Positions 40,368-51,433 of a stretch of DNA of 64,000 nucleotides are shown piece by piece (the first letter of the stretch is position 1; every line of letters begins with the position of its first letter). The DNA comes from Leptasterias polaris (lineage: Eukaryota > Echinodermata > Asteroidea > Forcipulatida > Asteriidae): positions 930,001 to 994,000 of the forward strand of contig JAZGTN010000064.1 of NCBI GenBank assembly GCA_037783415.1, written 5' to 3'. The position numbers were made by a program, and so were the translations under genes. The notes under the pieces are model-generated. The model saw only the letters and a program-made list of their open reading frames with translations. It ran no database searches and had not been told where the DNA came from.

Positions 40368-42451
40368 GTGACATTACGTCGCCGCGGCAGCAATCCCCTA
40401 GTCAGCCCCCTCAGCCACTGCCGGCTGCCGGAGCTGACGGACCCATTAATCGGGCAAGGGACCTTACGGTTCCTCCGTCCCCGGTTAGTGTACGTGGGTC
40501 CACCCAACCGAAGGGAAAGCAGCCCGGTAAGGCAAAGAAATTGTCTGGTACCGGGGCTATACCCAAGAGAGGGCGGTCTGCCAAACACTCTCCTCCTCAA
40601 GCGAGCGGCGCGTATTGTCCCCTGTTTGGGGACTCGGAGGGGCTTCATGTCAACCTTCTCCTTGACCCCCAAGAAGGAGGCTGGCGTGTGGTGCCCGATC
40701 CTAAACTTGAAACCCCTAAACAAGTTCATTCGTCCGAAGCGTTTCCGCATGGAGACGCTGAGGACTATACTGGGCTCAATAATGACGCCCGCGTGGGCGG
40801 CAAGTCTGGACCTGAAGGACGCGTATTTACACGTCCCAATCAGGCCGGAGCACCGCAAATTCCTAAGTTTCCAATACAACAATACCCTGTACGAATTTTT
40901 GATGCTCCCGTTCGGACTTTCCACCTCACCGCGGGTGTTCACCCAGATCGTGAAGACGATCGGGGCAACACTGCGGAGGCGAGGTATTATGATTTTCATA
41001 TACCTCGACGATTGGCTGGTCGTGGGCCGTTCTCGGGAGGAAACGGAGGCGGCGCTCCAACTTACTTGGCGCCTAACCTCCGACCTCGGATTTATTATCA
41101 ACACCGAGAAATCCCACCCTATCCCCTCGCAGGTTCCCACCTTCCTCGGTGCGTCCCTCGACCTGCGCAAGGGATTGGCCCGCCCATCGGAGGACCGCCT
41201 GTTGAACCTTCGACAATGCGTGTCCCTCTTCCTCCCGGCGGTAGTGGCTCCGGCTCTGGCCTGGCTCAGGCTGTTGGGCCTCATGGCCAGCATGGTGGAT
41301 TTGGTGGATTTCTGCAGGTTGAGGATGAGACCAATTCAACTTCACCTGCTCTCCTTTTACAGGCCCAATCGGCGGCATCCAATCCACCATCCGCTGCCTA
41401 ACCACGCCCTGGCTGGTCCCCCACCTTCGCTGGTGGCTAGTCGAAGCGAACACGTCGCAGGGTCGTGTTTTCCGCCCGCCCCGTCCGTCGGTGACAGTCA
41501 CGACCGACGCGTCGCTTCACGGCTGGGGTGCGAGCCTCAATCCGCGACAAATCGCGGGTGTGTGGGGTCCCGAACACCAATCGTCCCACATCAACGCCCT
41601 GGAAATGTTAGCAGTCTCCAACGCACTGCAACATTTCCAGACGGACGTCAGGGGACGTGCGGTCCTGGTGAGGTGCGACAACGCCACAGTGGTGGCTTAC
41701 ATCAATCACCAGGGGGCACTCGGTCAGGCCGGCTGTGTGCACTGGCGTGGGATCTAATCCACTGGTGCGGGATCTAATCCACTGGTGCATACAGCACGGG
41801 ACAGCACTGTCGGCAGTCCACATCCCGGGCGTAGAGAACGTCACAGCCGACGCTCTCTCCAGAGGCTGGATCGCCCCGACGGAGTGGTCACTGCTTCCAC
41901 AAGTGGCCCGGTCGCTTTTTCAACTAATCGACCGGCCCCACATGGACTTGTTCGCCTCGCATGCGAACAACCAACTGCCGATCTACTGCGCAAGGGGCCC
42001 AGACCCCAACGCGTGGAAGATCGACGCTCTGTCAGTGCAGTGGGACGGCCTACTGGCCTATGCGTTCCCGCCCATCTCACTCGTCCCTCGAGTGCTGACC
42101 AAGATCGAGCAGGAGGACTGTCGGGTCCTCCTCATAGCCCCGTTCTGGCCCCGCCAGCCGTGGTTTCCCCGGCTCGTCAGGCTTCTGGTCCACTGCCCGG
42201 TGATCTTACCAGGGCGAGCGGACCTCCTGTATCAGCCCAGTTCGGGGATGATTCACTCGGCTCCGGGGGATCTTCACCTAACGTGCTGGCTGCTGTCACG
42301 CGATCCTGCTCAGCAGGCCTTTCGCGAAGGGCTGCAACAATCGCAGCCCAGTCGCGCCGAGTCTCGACCAGAAAAGTATACAATAGCCGACTACGCCATT
42401 TCTTTAAATGGTGTAGACGGAAATCCCTACATCCTCCCAATACTTCTGTAG
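40368..42451 (+). pseudogene. DIRS reverse transcriptase/RNase H, frameshifted
   Basis: Reverse transcriptase (first frame, to about 41370): SLDLKDAYLHVPIRPEHRKF (about 40805), LPFGLSTSPRVFTQIVKT and FIYLDDWLVVGRS (about 40996, the YLDD box). A 1-nt shift near 41360-41400 leads to RNase H: PHLRWWLVEAN, VTVTTDASLHGWGASL (about 41491), SSHINALEMLAV, VRCDNATVVAYINHQGA. A second break at 41741-41786 is marked by a perfect 20-bp tandem duplication (GGGATCTAATCCACTGGTGC); the frame resumes with HIPGVENVTADALSRG and DLFASHANNQLP. All catalytic landmarks are visible but in three frames. Confidence 0.9.
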
Positions 42452-43328
42452 GGGAGGTGGGGGATTTCTTAGTATACCTCCTGGACAGCGGCCTCTCGAC
42501 GGGCACGGTAAGGAATTACCGGTCGGCCGTCGCCGCAATCCACCCCGGATTCCCAGACGGATCTTCCGTCTCGGATAACCGGGCTGCCAGCTGATCAAGG
42601 GGATGTTTGTGACCCATCCCCCAGTACGCAAACTGGTCCCGTCCTGGGACCTCTTTAGCGTACTATCGACTTTGACAAAACCTCCTTACGAGCCAATGGA
42701 CTGCTCAACGCTGTTGCAGCTTTCCATCAAGGTGGCGTTCCTCCTGGCTGTCGCTACTTCCCGGCGACGCAGTGAGCTACACGCCTTGTCAGTGGAGGCA
42801 GGACACATCCGGTGGGAACCAGGCGGCGTCCGCCTAGTTCCCACGGCCGGTTTCCTGACCAAATATCAGTCCAGCTCATTTACGCCTCAGGACATTTTCG
42901 TCCCGGACATTAAGTCCTTTTCATCAGAGGCAAATGATAAACTGTGGTGCCCCGTCCGGGCACTCAAGTGGTACATGAGCCGTACGAGATCGCTTCGTAC
43001 GGGTCATAGTAAACTTTTTATCACGACAACCCCACCCTTTCGGCCGGCGTCGCAGTGTACAATCTCCCGATGGATTGTGACCGCCATCCGCTCCGTGCCG
43101 GGCGGCTGGCCGGCAACCGAGGGCCCTATACGGGCGCATGACGTTAGGGGGGTAACGGCCTCTTGGGCATTCTTTAAAGGTGTACCCTTGGCAGACATCA
43201 CCAAGGCGGCCTGCTGGAAATGCCCTAATACCTTTTCCGAGCTCTACCTGAAGGACGTCCTCCAGGCAGATGGCAGAGCTGGAAGGGTGGTGCTGCAGAC
43301 AGCCTGTCAAGCTTCCAAGAAACGCTAA
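42290..43328 (+). pseudogene. DIRS tyrosine recombinase, one frameshift
   Basis: Overlaps the RNase H end by about 160 nt in another frame. N-terminal core-binding part: STRKVYNSRLRHFFKWCRRK (about 42360) and LSTGTVRNYRSAVAAIHPGF. A 1-nt shift near 42580 leads to the catalytic part 42603-43328: the first arginine in AVATSRRRSELHALS, HxxR in AHDVRGVTASWAF (about 43136) and the tyrosine in TFSELYLKDV (about 43231). Integrates circular element DNA by site-specific recombination in intact relatives. Ends VLQTACQASKKR. Confidence 0.9.
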
Positions 43329-43704
43329 CTGGTGAGTCCGCTTTCCTTGATTTCTCTCTCATATATATTTTTATGTGCAGTTGAAATCTAATGAGGTGTA
43401 ACTATTATGTTTTTTCTCCCATAATGGCGATACCCCCCCCCCCTAATTTGTGCACACGATCGTGGGTCCCCTGGGCCACGCTCGTCGTTCTCCCATATCG
43501 CGGTGCAACGCGTCTGGACTGACCTGTTAATAAAAGCGCAGTCTTCAGTTGCGAAGCTCGCTATATTTAGCCTCCCCGGTTCCCGCGTGATTACGGGGTG
43601 AACCATAGGCCTTTGGGGTTTTCAGTAGGCACGCCCCGTGTCCTACGCCCCAGTAGACATACAATAGTTTCGCGTATACCCACCGCCTTACTCGGTGCGA
43701 GTCT

Positions 43705-43804
43705 ATGCAATTGTAGTATTCGCTCTACAGGTAAGTAGAGTGAAGTAGACCTCCACCCCACAGTAGTGTGGGTGGGTCTACGAGCGAATACTTACCTGTA
43801 GAGC
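43705..43804 (+). repeat. DIRS internal complementary region
   Basis: 43705-43750 is the reverse complement of the left end (from 39429), and 43751-43804 is the reverse complement of the right end (to 44052, one mismatch noticed: TCTACGAGCG versus TCTACTAGCG). The two halves abut at GAAGTAGAC/CTCCACCCC, i.e. an imprint of the circle junction. Confidence 0.92.
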
Positions 43805-43932
43805 ACCCTCCCTCCTTCCCCACTATACTCGATTCTTGAGTACTTGCGCGTGTAACGCTCGAGGAAAAAGAGGACGCTAACGTTGTGCGCATGTCACAGG
43901 GCGTCGGGGATAGGACACTTGAGGGCGCTATT

Positions 43933-44052
43933 GTGTGTGTGTGTAAAACTCTTAGCTTCTTTGCCTGCGGCATAGGGAACAATGCAATTGTAGTATTCGC
44001 TCTACAGGTAAGTATTCGCTAGTAGACCCACCCACACTACTGTGGGGTGGAG
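43933..44052 (+). repeat. DIRS right inverted terminal repeat
   Basis: Core to 44012 (CTACAGGTAAG) pairs with the left terminus; 44013-44052 (TATTCGCTAGTAGACCCACC onward) is specific to this end and repeated inverted in the internal region. Confidence 0.88.
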
Positions 44053-44623
44053 TTTTATGTTACAACACGTAAAGATGATGAGGCTCTGAACTTGCAATAT
44101 TATTGGAAAAGCAATAACTGCCGGCCGGTGTCACGTCCTCGACGTTCCGGCGTACTGAGCGTTCCAGGTGACGTACGCATGCGCGGCCGTACTGTTCGTT
44201 CCAGCCGTGTTGGTGACGTGGTCTCCTTCTCGTGCTCTTAAATTGTCAGACAATACCGCGTCGTAAGAATATTTCTTAGATTGGGCACGTACAGCCCTCT
44301 TTTCCCTCTCTGTCAGGCCTTCCAGCATACCTCCCACTGGTAAGGTAATGAATTAGTATTGATGTCTTCACACCTAGAGTTACGAAACGACTTGACATGC
44401 TTGTGCGTTCATCACTAGTAGTAGTAGTACTACAGCTCATGAGCGACGCCATGACAGCTAGAGACTAGAGGAACACTCAGTGTGACACAAAATTGACTAC
44501 TTTCGCTTGCTGCGCGCAGGCATGACATGACGTAATGTATTATATTTAGTCATCTGGAACGTTTAGTACGCTGGAATGCTCAGTGCGCGACACCGGTACA
44601 ACTACTGTGATGCCCTCAGCAAT
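44053..44623. other. Intergenic, nothing recognised
   Basis: Mixed-composition flank of the DIRS element with CG-containing words near 44120-44220 and a short TAG run near 44418. No coding signal. Confidence 0.4.
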
Positions 44624-44822
44624 ATAGGCATATGTGGCAAGCCATATGCCCAATAATTCGATAAACACTGTTTATTGCCGATAAACACTGTCTGTTTATC
44701 GCCGATAAACACTGTTTTTCGACCGATAAACACTGTTTTTCGAGAAAAAATATGTTTATCACTTGATAAACATTATTGGGCATTATGGGACATTATTGGG
44801 CATATGGCTTGACATAGGCATA
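44624..44822. mobile_element. 181-bp MITE with 9-bp target duplication
   Basis: CAAGCCATATGCCCAATAAT (44638-44657) and its exact reverse complement (44792-44811) lie in an element 44633-44813, flanked by ATAGGCATA at 44624-44632 and 44814-44822. Inside, CGATAAACACTGTTT occurs about four times with close variants. The 9-bp duplication would fit a Mutator-like family, which is inference. Confidence 0.82.
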
Positions 44823-45132
44823 AGAGTAATACGTTTTATCACGTAAACGCCATGCTAATCACAGACACATGCTGTGCTGTCCAGTAGACTTAACTTAGTT
44901 GGTTCCGAGACTGTGACTGTGGTTTTGTCAACACGTTGTCTGGGATGTACTGCCTGAAATGGCGCCCTCTTGTTTGTGCACCTTTGATCACAGACTTATG
45001 TATTCTGTTCATCGGTTTGTGCACATCCGTGGCGAATTAGTCTCAAAGTGGACGGGACAATTAGTCGGAATCGCAACAGCCTTTGATAAAATGAATATTT
45101 ATATTTAACTGTCTATTGTATACAAACATTGA
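44823..45132. other. Nothing recognised
   Basis: AT-rich spacer between the MITE and the repeat-bearing reading frame; no promoter motif I would defend. Confidence 0.35.
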
Positions 45133-47095
45133 ACGCATATTGGATTTAAGTGTATTGTCGCAGAAGAGGTGAAATCTGGACTATTCTATTTCACGAGGCA
45201 AAGCCGGGTGAAACGGAAAAGCCAGATTTCGGCAACGGCTACAAGCCCCAGTCACACCAATGACCATTCAAGCCCCAGTCACACCAATGACAATTCAAGC
45301 CCTAGTCACACCAATGACAATTCAAGCCCCAGTCACACCAATGACCATTCAAGCCCTAGTAACACCAATGACAATTCAAGCCCCAGTCACACCAATGACA
45401 ATTCAAGCCCCAGTCACAACAATGACAATTCAAGCCCAAGTCACATCAATGACCATTCAAGCCCCAGTCACACCAATGACCATTCAAGCCCCAGTCACAT
45501 CAATGACCATTCAAGCCCCAGTTACACCAATGACCATTCAAGCCCCAGTCACACCAATGGCCATTCAAGCCCCAGTCACACCAATGACCATTCAAGCCCC
45601 AGTCACATCAAAGACCATTCAAGCCCCAGTCACACCAATGACCATTCAAGCCCCAGTCACATCAAAGACCATTCAAGCCCCAGTCACACCAATGACCATT
45701 CAAGCCCCAGTCACACCAATGACCATTCAAGCCCCAGTCACACCAATGACCATTCAAGCCCCAGTCACACCAATGACAATTCAAGCCCAAGTCACACCAA
45801 TGACCATTCAAGCCCCAGTCACAATGACTATTCAAGTCCCAGTAACGCCAGTGACCATTCAAGCCCTAGTCACACAATGACCATTCAAGCCCCAGTCACA
45901 CCAATGACCATTCAAGCCCCAGTCACATCAATGACCATTCAAGCCCCAGTTACACCAATGACCATTCAAGCCCCAGTCACACCAATGACCATTCAAGCCC
46001 CAGTCACATCAATGACCATTCAATCCCCAGTCACATCAATGGTCATTCAAGCCCCAGTCACATCAATGACCATTCAAGCCCCAGTCACATCAATGACCAT
46101 TCAAGCCCCAGTTACACCAATGACCATTCAAGCCCCAGTCACACCAATGGTCATTCAAGCCCCAGTCACACCAATGACCATTCAATCCCCAGTCACATCA
46201 ATGGTCATTCAAGCCCCAGTCACATCAATGACCATTCAAGCCCCAGTCACATCAATGACCATTCAAGCCCCAGTTACACCAATGACCATTCAAGCCCCAG
46301 TCACACCAATGGTCATTCAAGCCCCAGTCACACCAATGACCATTCAATCCCCAGTCACATCAATGACCATTCAAGCCCCAGTTACACCAATGACCATTCA
46401 AGCCCCAGTTACACCAATGACCATTCAAGCCCCAGTCACACCAATGGCCATTCAAGCCTCAGTCACACCAATGACCATTCAAGCCCCAGTCACATCAAAG
46501 ACCACTCAAGCCCCAGTCACACCAATGACCATTCAAGCCCCAGTCACACCAATGACCATTCAAGCCCCAGTCATGATAATGATCCACAGAGCACAAACGA
46601 TTCACTGTTTTTTACAATACACATTTCAACACCTTCAGAATTGCATGATAGTGCAGACCAATGTTTGGATCACGGCACGCATTCGCAATTTTTACTTTGC
46701 CATTTCCCAAATGAAATATTGCGGCATATTCTCCGACACAAAGTAACAACGTCGGCAGCTCATGTTGGTATTTTGAGACTTCTTTTTCCGGAAAGTGGGA
46801 GATTCAACGCTCTCTTGGCGGAATTATTTTTACCGATATATTGAAATATGAAATATGTTTATCCCCAAGTGTTGTGGCATATATGGAAGGCAGTCTTAAA
46901 GATATTCATGTTGGTCAACTACGTGAATGGTCACTGACAAAACTATATTAATACGTTGGAAAGAACAGTGGGCTGGCAACAGAATTACGCGATCTTAAAA
47001 AAAATGGCTCTTTGGCAAGGTCGTGGATTGTGCTGTTGGGTCCTGAATGGTTTAAGTTACATGATTTCCATCCATCGGGGGGATGGGAAAAGTAA
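45133..47095 (+). pseudogene. Repeat-rich broken gene with F-box-like tail
   Basis: Family not identified. An open stretch without ATG starts at 45133 (possible acceptor at 45161-45163) and reads SGLFYFTRQSRVKRKSQISA, then 9-residue repeats SPSHTNDHS for about 620 nt. At about 45875 one base is missing (CACACAATG for CACACCAATG); from there the same SPSHTNDHS reading continues in the next frame to the array end and runs without a stop into SPSHDNDPQSTNDSLFF and LLCHFPNEILRHILRHK, an F-box-like motif, ending at TGA 46842-46844. A further protein-like stretch follows in a third frame (KYEICLSPSVVAYMEGSLKD, one TAA at 46949-46951, then GSLARSWIVLLGPEWFKLHD) to 47095. The F-box call is weak. Confidence 0.4.
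45247..46580. repeat. 27-bp minisatellite with 162-bp higher-order unit
   Basis: Unit CCCCAGTCACACCAATGACC then ATTCAAG, about 49 copies. In 46013-46336 six-unit blocks repeat in the same variant order (TCCCC, GGTCATT, ACATCA and TTACACC variants), a 162-bp higher-order repeat present twice. Confidence 0.93.
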
Positions 47096-48573
47096 AACAT
47101 TCCAACTTAGAGTTGTATACCTTGTATCATAGTTTTACACATCAAGGGTTATGAAAATCAAGTTGATCACAACAATTCACTGCAAAAAAAGAAGAAGACA
47201 AGAACAGATGTTTTGGATGGCAGAATATTGTTGTCAATAATTTACGTATAGCCGTTCATTTTTAAAAATTATGTTTGATGCCAAAGGTATAATTGTTATC
47301 AACAATCTTGAGATTAGGGGGGAATCGTACATTTTTTACAATACACTTTTTAGTTTTTATCGCTATGTTGCTTTCATTACGCCCATAATGATGCCTATTT
47401 AAGGATTGTCTGTTGTAAACTCATGTAAACCTTAACTCATCTCATTTGGAAGAAAAAACCACGTAACCTTTAAACACAAAGTACTTGGGTGTTTAGTGTA
47501 TAATTACTAAGTAATGGTGCATGATAGTTTTAAGTTTATGTACAAATATGTGGAGCCTTATTATAATTTAAACGTGTTAACATTTTATCATAAATGCATG
47601 CAGATGATTGTACAATGAGTGATTTTTAAAAATGAGTCAAGACTGATTCCACAAACTTAAGCTCATTCTTTAAGTTCCCGCCTGGAGTGCAAGTCAGTCG
47701 GTATTCCCTTTCTAACACTATAACTATAGCATTGTAATTGTTTTTACAAGTAGTGCTGTCAGGAGTAACAAGGGCAGTCGAAACGGGGGGAAAAAATAAG
47801 TAGAAACGTGGTAGTTTTTCGCACGTAAAAGGCCTTTTATGATATAAATATGGACGCACTGTTTTGAATTGTTCTCTTTTTCCGAAACTGTTTATTAACA
47901 GATAAACCTTTGGTTTGCTTAAAAGTGATCAAAGTAATATTCCTTTTGATAAACAACTTGATTACGCTTGTTTATACGTATTGTTGTTCATTTGTTATTT
48001 TACAATTTTACCCATTTTGGTTATGTTGGCAAGTGAAGATGATTAAATTCACTGAGGTGAAACAAACAAGTCGTAGTTAATTTGAAATTATTTGGTTTTC
48101 AATACAGTCCAGTGAACTTTATACCAACCTACAGTGACGACTTTAGTTAAAAACGCATATGATCCAGGGAACTTAAAAACCCAATTAACAAAGCCTTTGC
48201 CCCTTCAGTTACCGAGGTACGCCCTCAAAGTTGGTTGGCACGGCAGAAAGTAAAATGAGTAATTTACTAAAGAATGATAACAGGAAGTTGAAACCAGCAA
48301 CTGATCAAGCAAACGGAAGAGACAATGTTTACAACAATGTATTGGGAATTTTACTAGGCCTACATTAAACCTTATTAAACAGTATTACTAAGGGTGAACA
48401 CAAATCCGAAATAAATCCCTCTAAATATATGACATATGCGATAATTTGTAAATTATTTACAGTGAATTGATTCCTGTCGAATATCAAGGGGAAAACAATT
48501 TTTACCGTCACAGCCCTCAGGAGCAAAACAATAAATACAAATAATAATAATAATAATATTAATAATGTAGTAA
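47096..48573. other. Intergenic, nothing recognised
   Basis: AT-rich, with a short AATAAT run at 48539-48566. No conserved coding segment. Confidence 0.4.
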
Positions 48574-49267
48574 TAGGCTGTGCAAGTCTCGCGCGCATTC
48601 GAACTTCCGGGACCAGTGGTCCCAACCATATGGAGTTTTACGTGGGCGAGATTTTGTTTCGTCAATTATTGTAATTTAACGTAGGTTATGACCTAGAAAA
48701 TTATACATGTTGTTGGGAATGTAATACTAAGTGATAACAAAATATGAAGTAAAACCAATTCAACAATATAACGAAGAAAACACGAGAATTAAACTTGACC
48801 TCAGCTTCCGGTTATTGCAAAAAATTAAAAAATTTGTACTCACCTCCGATCATAAAACTTATGTAAAAGCTTGTTTTGAATGCGCGATTATAATCGCCAG
48901 ATGCTGTAATTGCACAGTGAACCCTTTTCATTGCAGTCTGTGGTGTTGGGGCGTCGGCATTCCTCTTTAAACTGCGATACGGGTCAATTTAAAACCCGTT
49001 TGACCTTCACGAATCTGCGTAAGGGGTTAACATCAAAAAAGCATCCTTGTCCCAGAGATTTAATTTTTTTTCAATAATAATATACACACTATTGTGATTT
49101 TTTTTTTTCAAAAGCTAAACCTTTTCATAAAATTGTAATGATTATTTTTTGTTGTTCAGATTTTGTCATGAGATATAATTTAAAACAAAGATTTAATTTC
49201 AGAAATAAAAATGTTCTTCGTTTGACGTGTTTTCTCGTTCGGATACGCGCGAGACTTGCACAGTCTA
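48574..49267. mobile_element. 0.7-kb inverted-repeat element
   Basis: Left end TAGGCTGTGCAAGTCTCGCG (48574 on) pairs with the right end CGCGCGAGACTTGCACAG through TCTA (49245-49267); over 31 bp I count three mismatches. No transposase frame inside. TA may be the target duplication, but this is uncertain. Confidence 0.65.
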
Positions 49268-49772
49268 TGTGCGATTACGCAACATGAAATGGTAAGAATA
49301 AACCAGTCAGGCGTGACCGGGGCGCGCACCAGCACGATGCAAGCCCCGGCGCGGCCACGCCAGTCGTATTCCTGTCCTTGCTCTATGCTGAAACCATCCT
49401 GTGTGCTGTGTCTCTCCTTTGAGTTCCCTTCAACGCCCAGGCTTCAGCGGTGCGACCCACTCCTTGACGAAGACGTCTCTGGTAATATTCATTGAATGCT
49501 GCTATAGGCTAAACACCATAGCTTCATTCACAACAATAATAATAAAATGTCTAGCTCGTAGTTTAGCATCAGTTGACATTCAGTCCCCCGGTTAACACAG
49601 GTCAGCATCCAGTCCCTAGCTTGCCTGGGCAGAAGGAGGGCATAACTGTTTGTTTGTTACCCTAATCACATAATATATGACCCGCTCTGCAAAAATGGGC
49701 CTTATGTCGCAAAAAATCATTTTGGAGTTAGATACATTGATGGAAATGGCCTTTTCTCAGCTTTAATTTGGT
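49268..49772. other. Nothing recognised
   Basis: Spacer between the inverted-repeat element and the LTR element; contains no conserved frame. Confidence 0.35.
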
Positions 49773-49776
49773 GTAT

Positions 49777-50215
49777 TGTAACGTACTGCCAACGGGTCCT
49801 TGTTTGCTCTGCAGCCAAACGCAGACAGAAAACAAACGAAAACTCAATTCGGTTCAATGTGAAACACACCGATTTATTTATCTTCCAAGAACGACAACTT
49901 GTTCATGCTCACTCACTGAACTCAACATCTGGTCTGTCTAACAACTATCATGCACAACACATCGCTAGAAAAAGGCGCCAAAACAACGCATCCTGCCAGC
50001 GCACCTGGATAATCTCTTAGCTTTATACAATTTGTAATACATTGTAATACATCAACAAATGCGCGCGATAATTCGTCCAATCACTTTACAGTTCACACAA
50101 AGTTCAGGCCAGCTGCTTTGGGAGCGTTGTCCTTCCATGATCCGACGGGGCCACTCCAGCGCACCCGGCGGGGCTTTCGTCCTATACACAGAGCGTACAG
50201 TTCGTGTTCGTTACA
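49777..50215 (-). repeat. 3' LTR (element on minus strand)
   Basis: Begins TGTAACGTACTGCC and ends GTTCGTTACA on the + strand. Same length as the partner at 52109. Confidence 0.9.
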
Positions 50216-50747
50216 TTGCCCCCTCCTTAGAATCAGCCTATTCTCCTGAATAGCTGCAACAGACATTCAAAAGGAAAACGGCTTTGAGTGATTCCTCGGG
50301 GAATGGTCATCGATGATGATTCTGGTCCACAACTTGGTGACACAGAATCAAGCAAGGATCCACAATCGACGGGGCTACACACAACAACACATTATTTACA
50401 GTTTTATCTACTTAACCTACACAAAAGCATCAAGCAACAGTTTTGTCTAGAAAACAATGATGGGTGTCCTCAAAGGATGTTGCTCAATGTTGATTCTGGT
50501 CCCCAAACTGGTCACACAGAATTCAAACAAAGACGCAGCAGACCAATGACGACTACCCGACTACAAAACAAAATGTTCCACAACAGTTCCGTGTTCCTCG
50601 AAGTTGTCCCTCAAACAAAACAATATCCATCCAAGAGAGGACTTCTCTCCAGTCATTGTTAATGATGTGCTGTTTTAGCTTTAGTGTCTTCAGCCGAGAA
50701 CTCTGGCCATGCAGTCGAACACTTGACATATTCTGTTCGGTGCTTCC

Positions 50748-51050
50748 CCTGGCGGATCCCCTGTCTGTGGTGCCGGCGGATCCTCTGTCTGTGGTGCCGG
50801 CGGATCCCCCGTCTGTTGTGCCGGCGGATCCCCCGTCTGTTGTGCCGGCGGATGCTCTGTCCGGGGTGCCGGCGGATCCTCTGTCATTGGTGCCGGCGGA
50901 TCCCTTGTCTGTGGTGCCGGCGGATCCCCTGTCTGTGGTGCCGGCGGATCCCCCGTCTGTTGTGCCGGCGGATCCCCCGTCTGTTGTGCCGGCGGATGCT
51001 CTGTCCGGGGTGCCGGCGGGTCCCATGTCTGTGGTGCCCCCAGCACTGGT
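50748..51050. repeat. 24-bp tandem repeat inside the LTR element
   Basis: Unit GTGCCGGCGGATCCCCTGTC then TGTG, about 12 copies. Variant order repeats every six units (a 144-bp block seen twice, with GATGCTCTGTCCGGG as marker). Read on the - strand it encodes SAGTTDRG-type octapeptides. Confidence 0.9.
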
Positions 51051-51433
51051 AGGTAATCTGTCTGTGGTGCATCCAGCACCAACGGATCCCCTGTCTTCTG
51101 TGGTGCTCCCTGCACCTGCGGATACTCTGTCTTCAGCGGCCTTCTTCAGTGGTGCATCATGCACCGGCGGATACCCAGCCGTTGATGCTTCTCGCACCAA
51201 CAGGTATCCTGTCTTCGGTGGTACTTCCTGTACCCTCGGCCTTGTCATCTGCGATGCGTCCTGCATCAGTCCGTATCCTTTCTTCTGTGATGCATCATGC
51301 ATCCGGGGGTCCGTCGGTGCTCTTGTTTGTTTCGGCGGGGTTGCTTTTGCTGGTGGAGAGTGCCGCTCCAGCTGGGCTGCCGTCACCTGAACATGAAGGC
51401 CATCACCAGTGTCCTGTAGTTGATTGTTCAATG

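Larger units (their letters stand above)
39429..44052 (+). mobile_element. DIRS-type tyrosine-recombinase retrotransposon
   Basis: 4,624 bp from GTCTACTTCACTC to GTGGGGTGGAG. It has inverted termini, a reverse transcriptase/RNase H region, an overlapping tyrosine recombinase and, after the recombinase, an internal complementary region joining the reverse complements of both outer ends. This is the DIRS-1 structure: no LTRs, no integrase, replication through a circle whose junction is templated by the internal region. GC-rich compared with its AT-rich surroundings. Several frameshifts and a 20-bp duplication indicate an inactive copy. No target duplication seen, as usual for DIRS. Confidence 0.92.

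Noticed and set aside
40307..41293. 328-codon - strand frame opposite the DIRS reverse transcriptase
   Set aside because: Shadow of a GC-rich coding region; no recognisable motif, whereas the + strand has the full reverse transcriptase.
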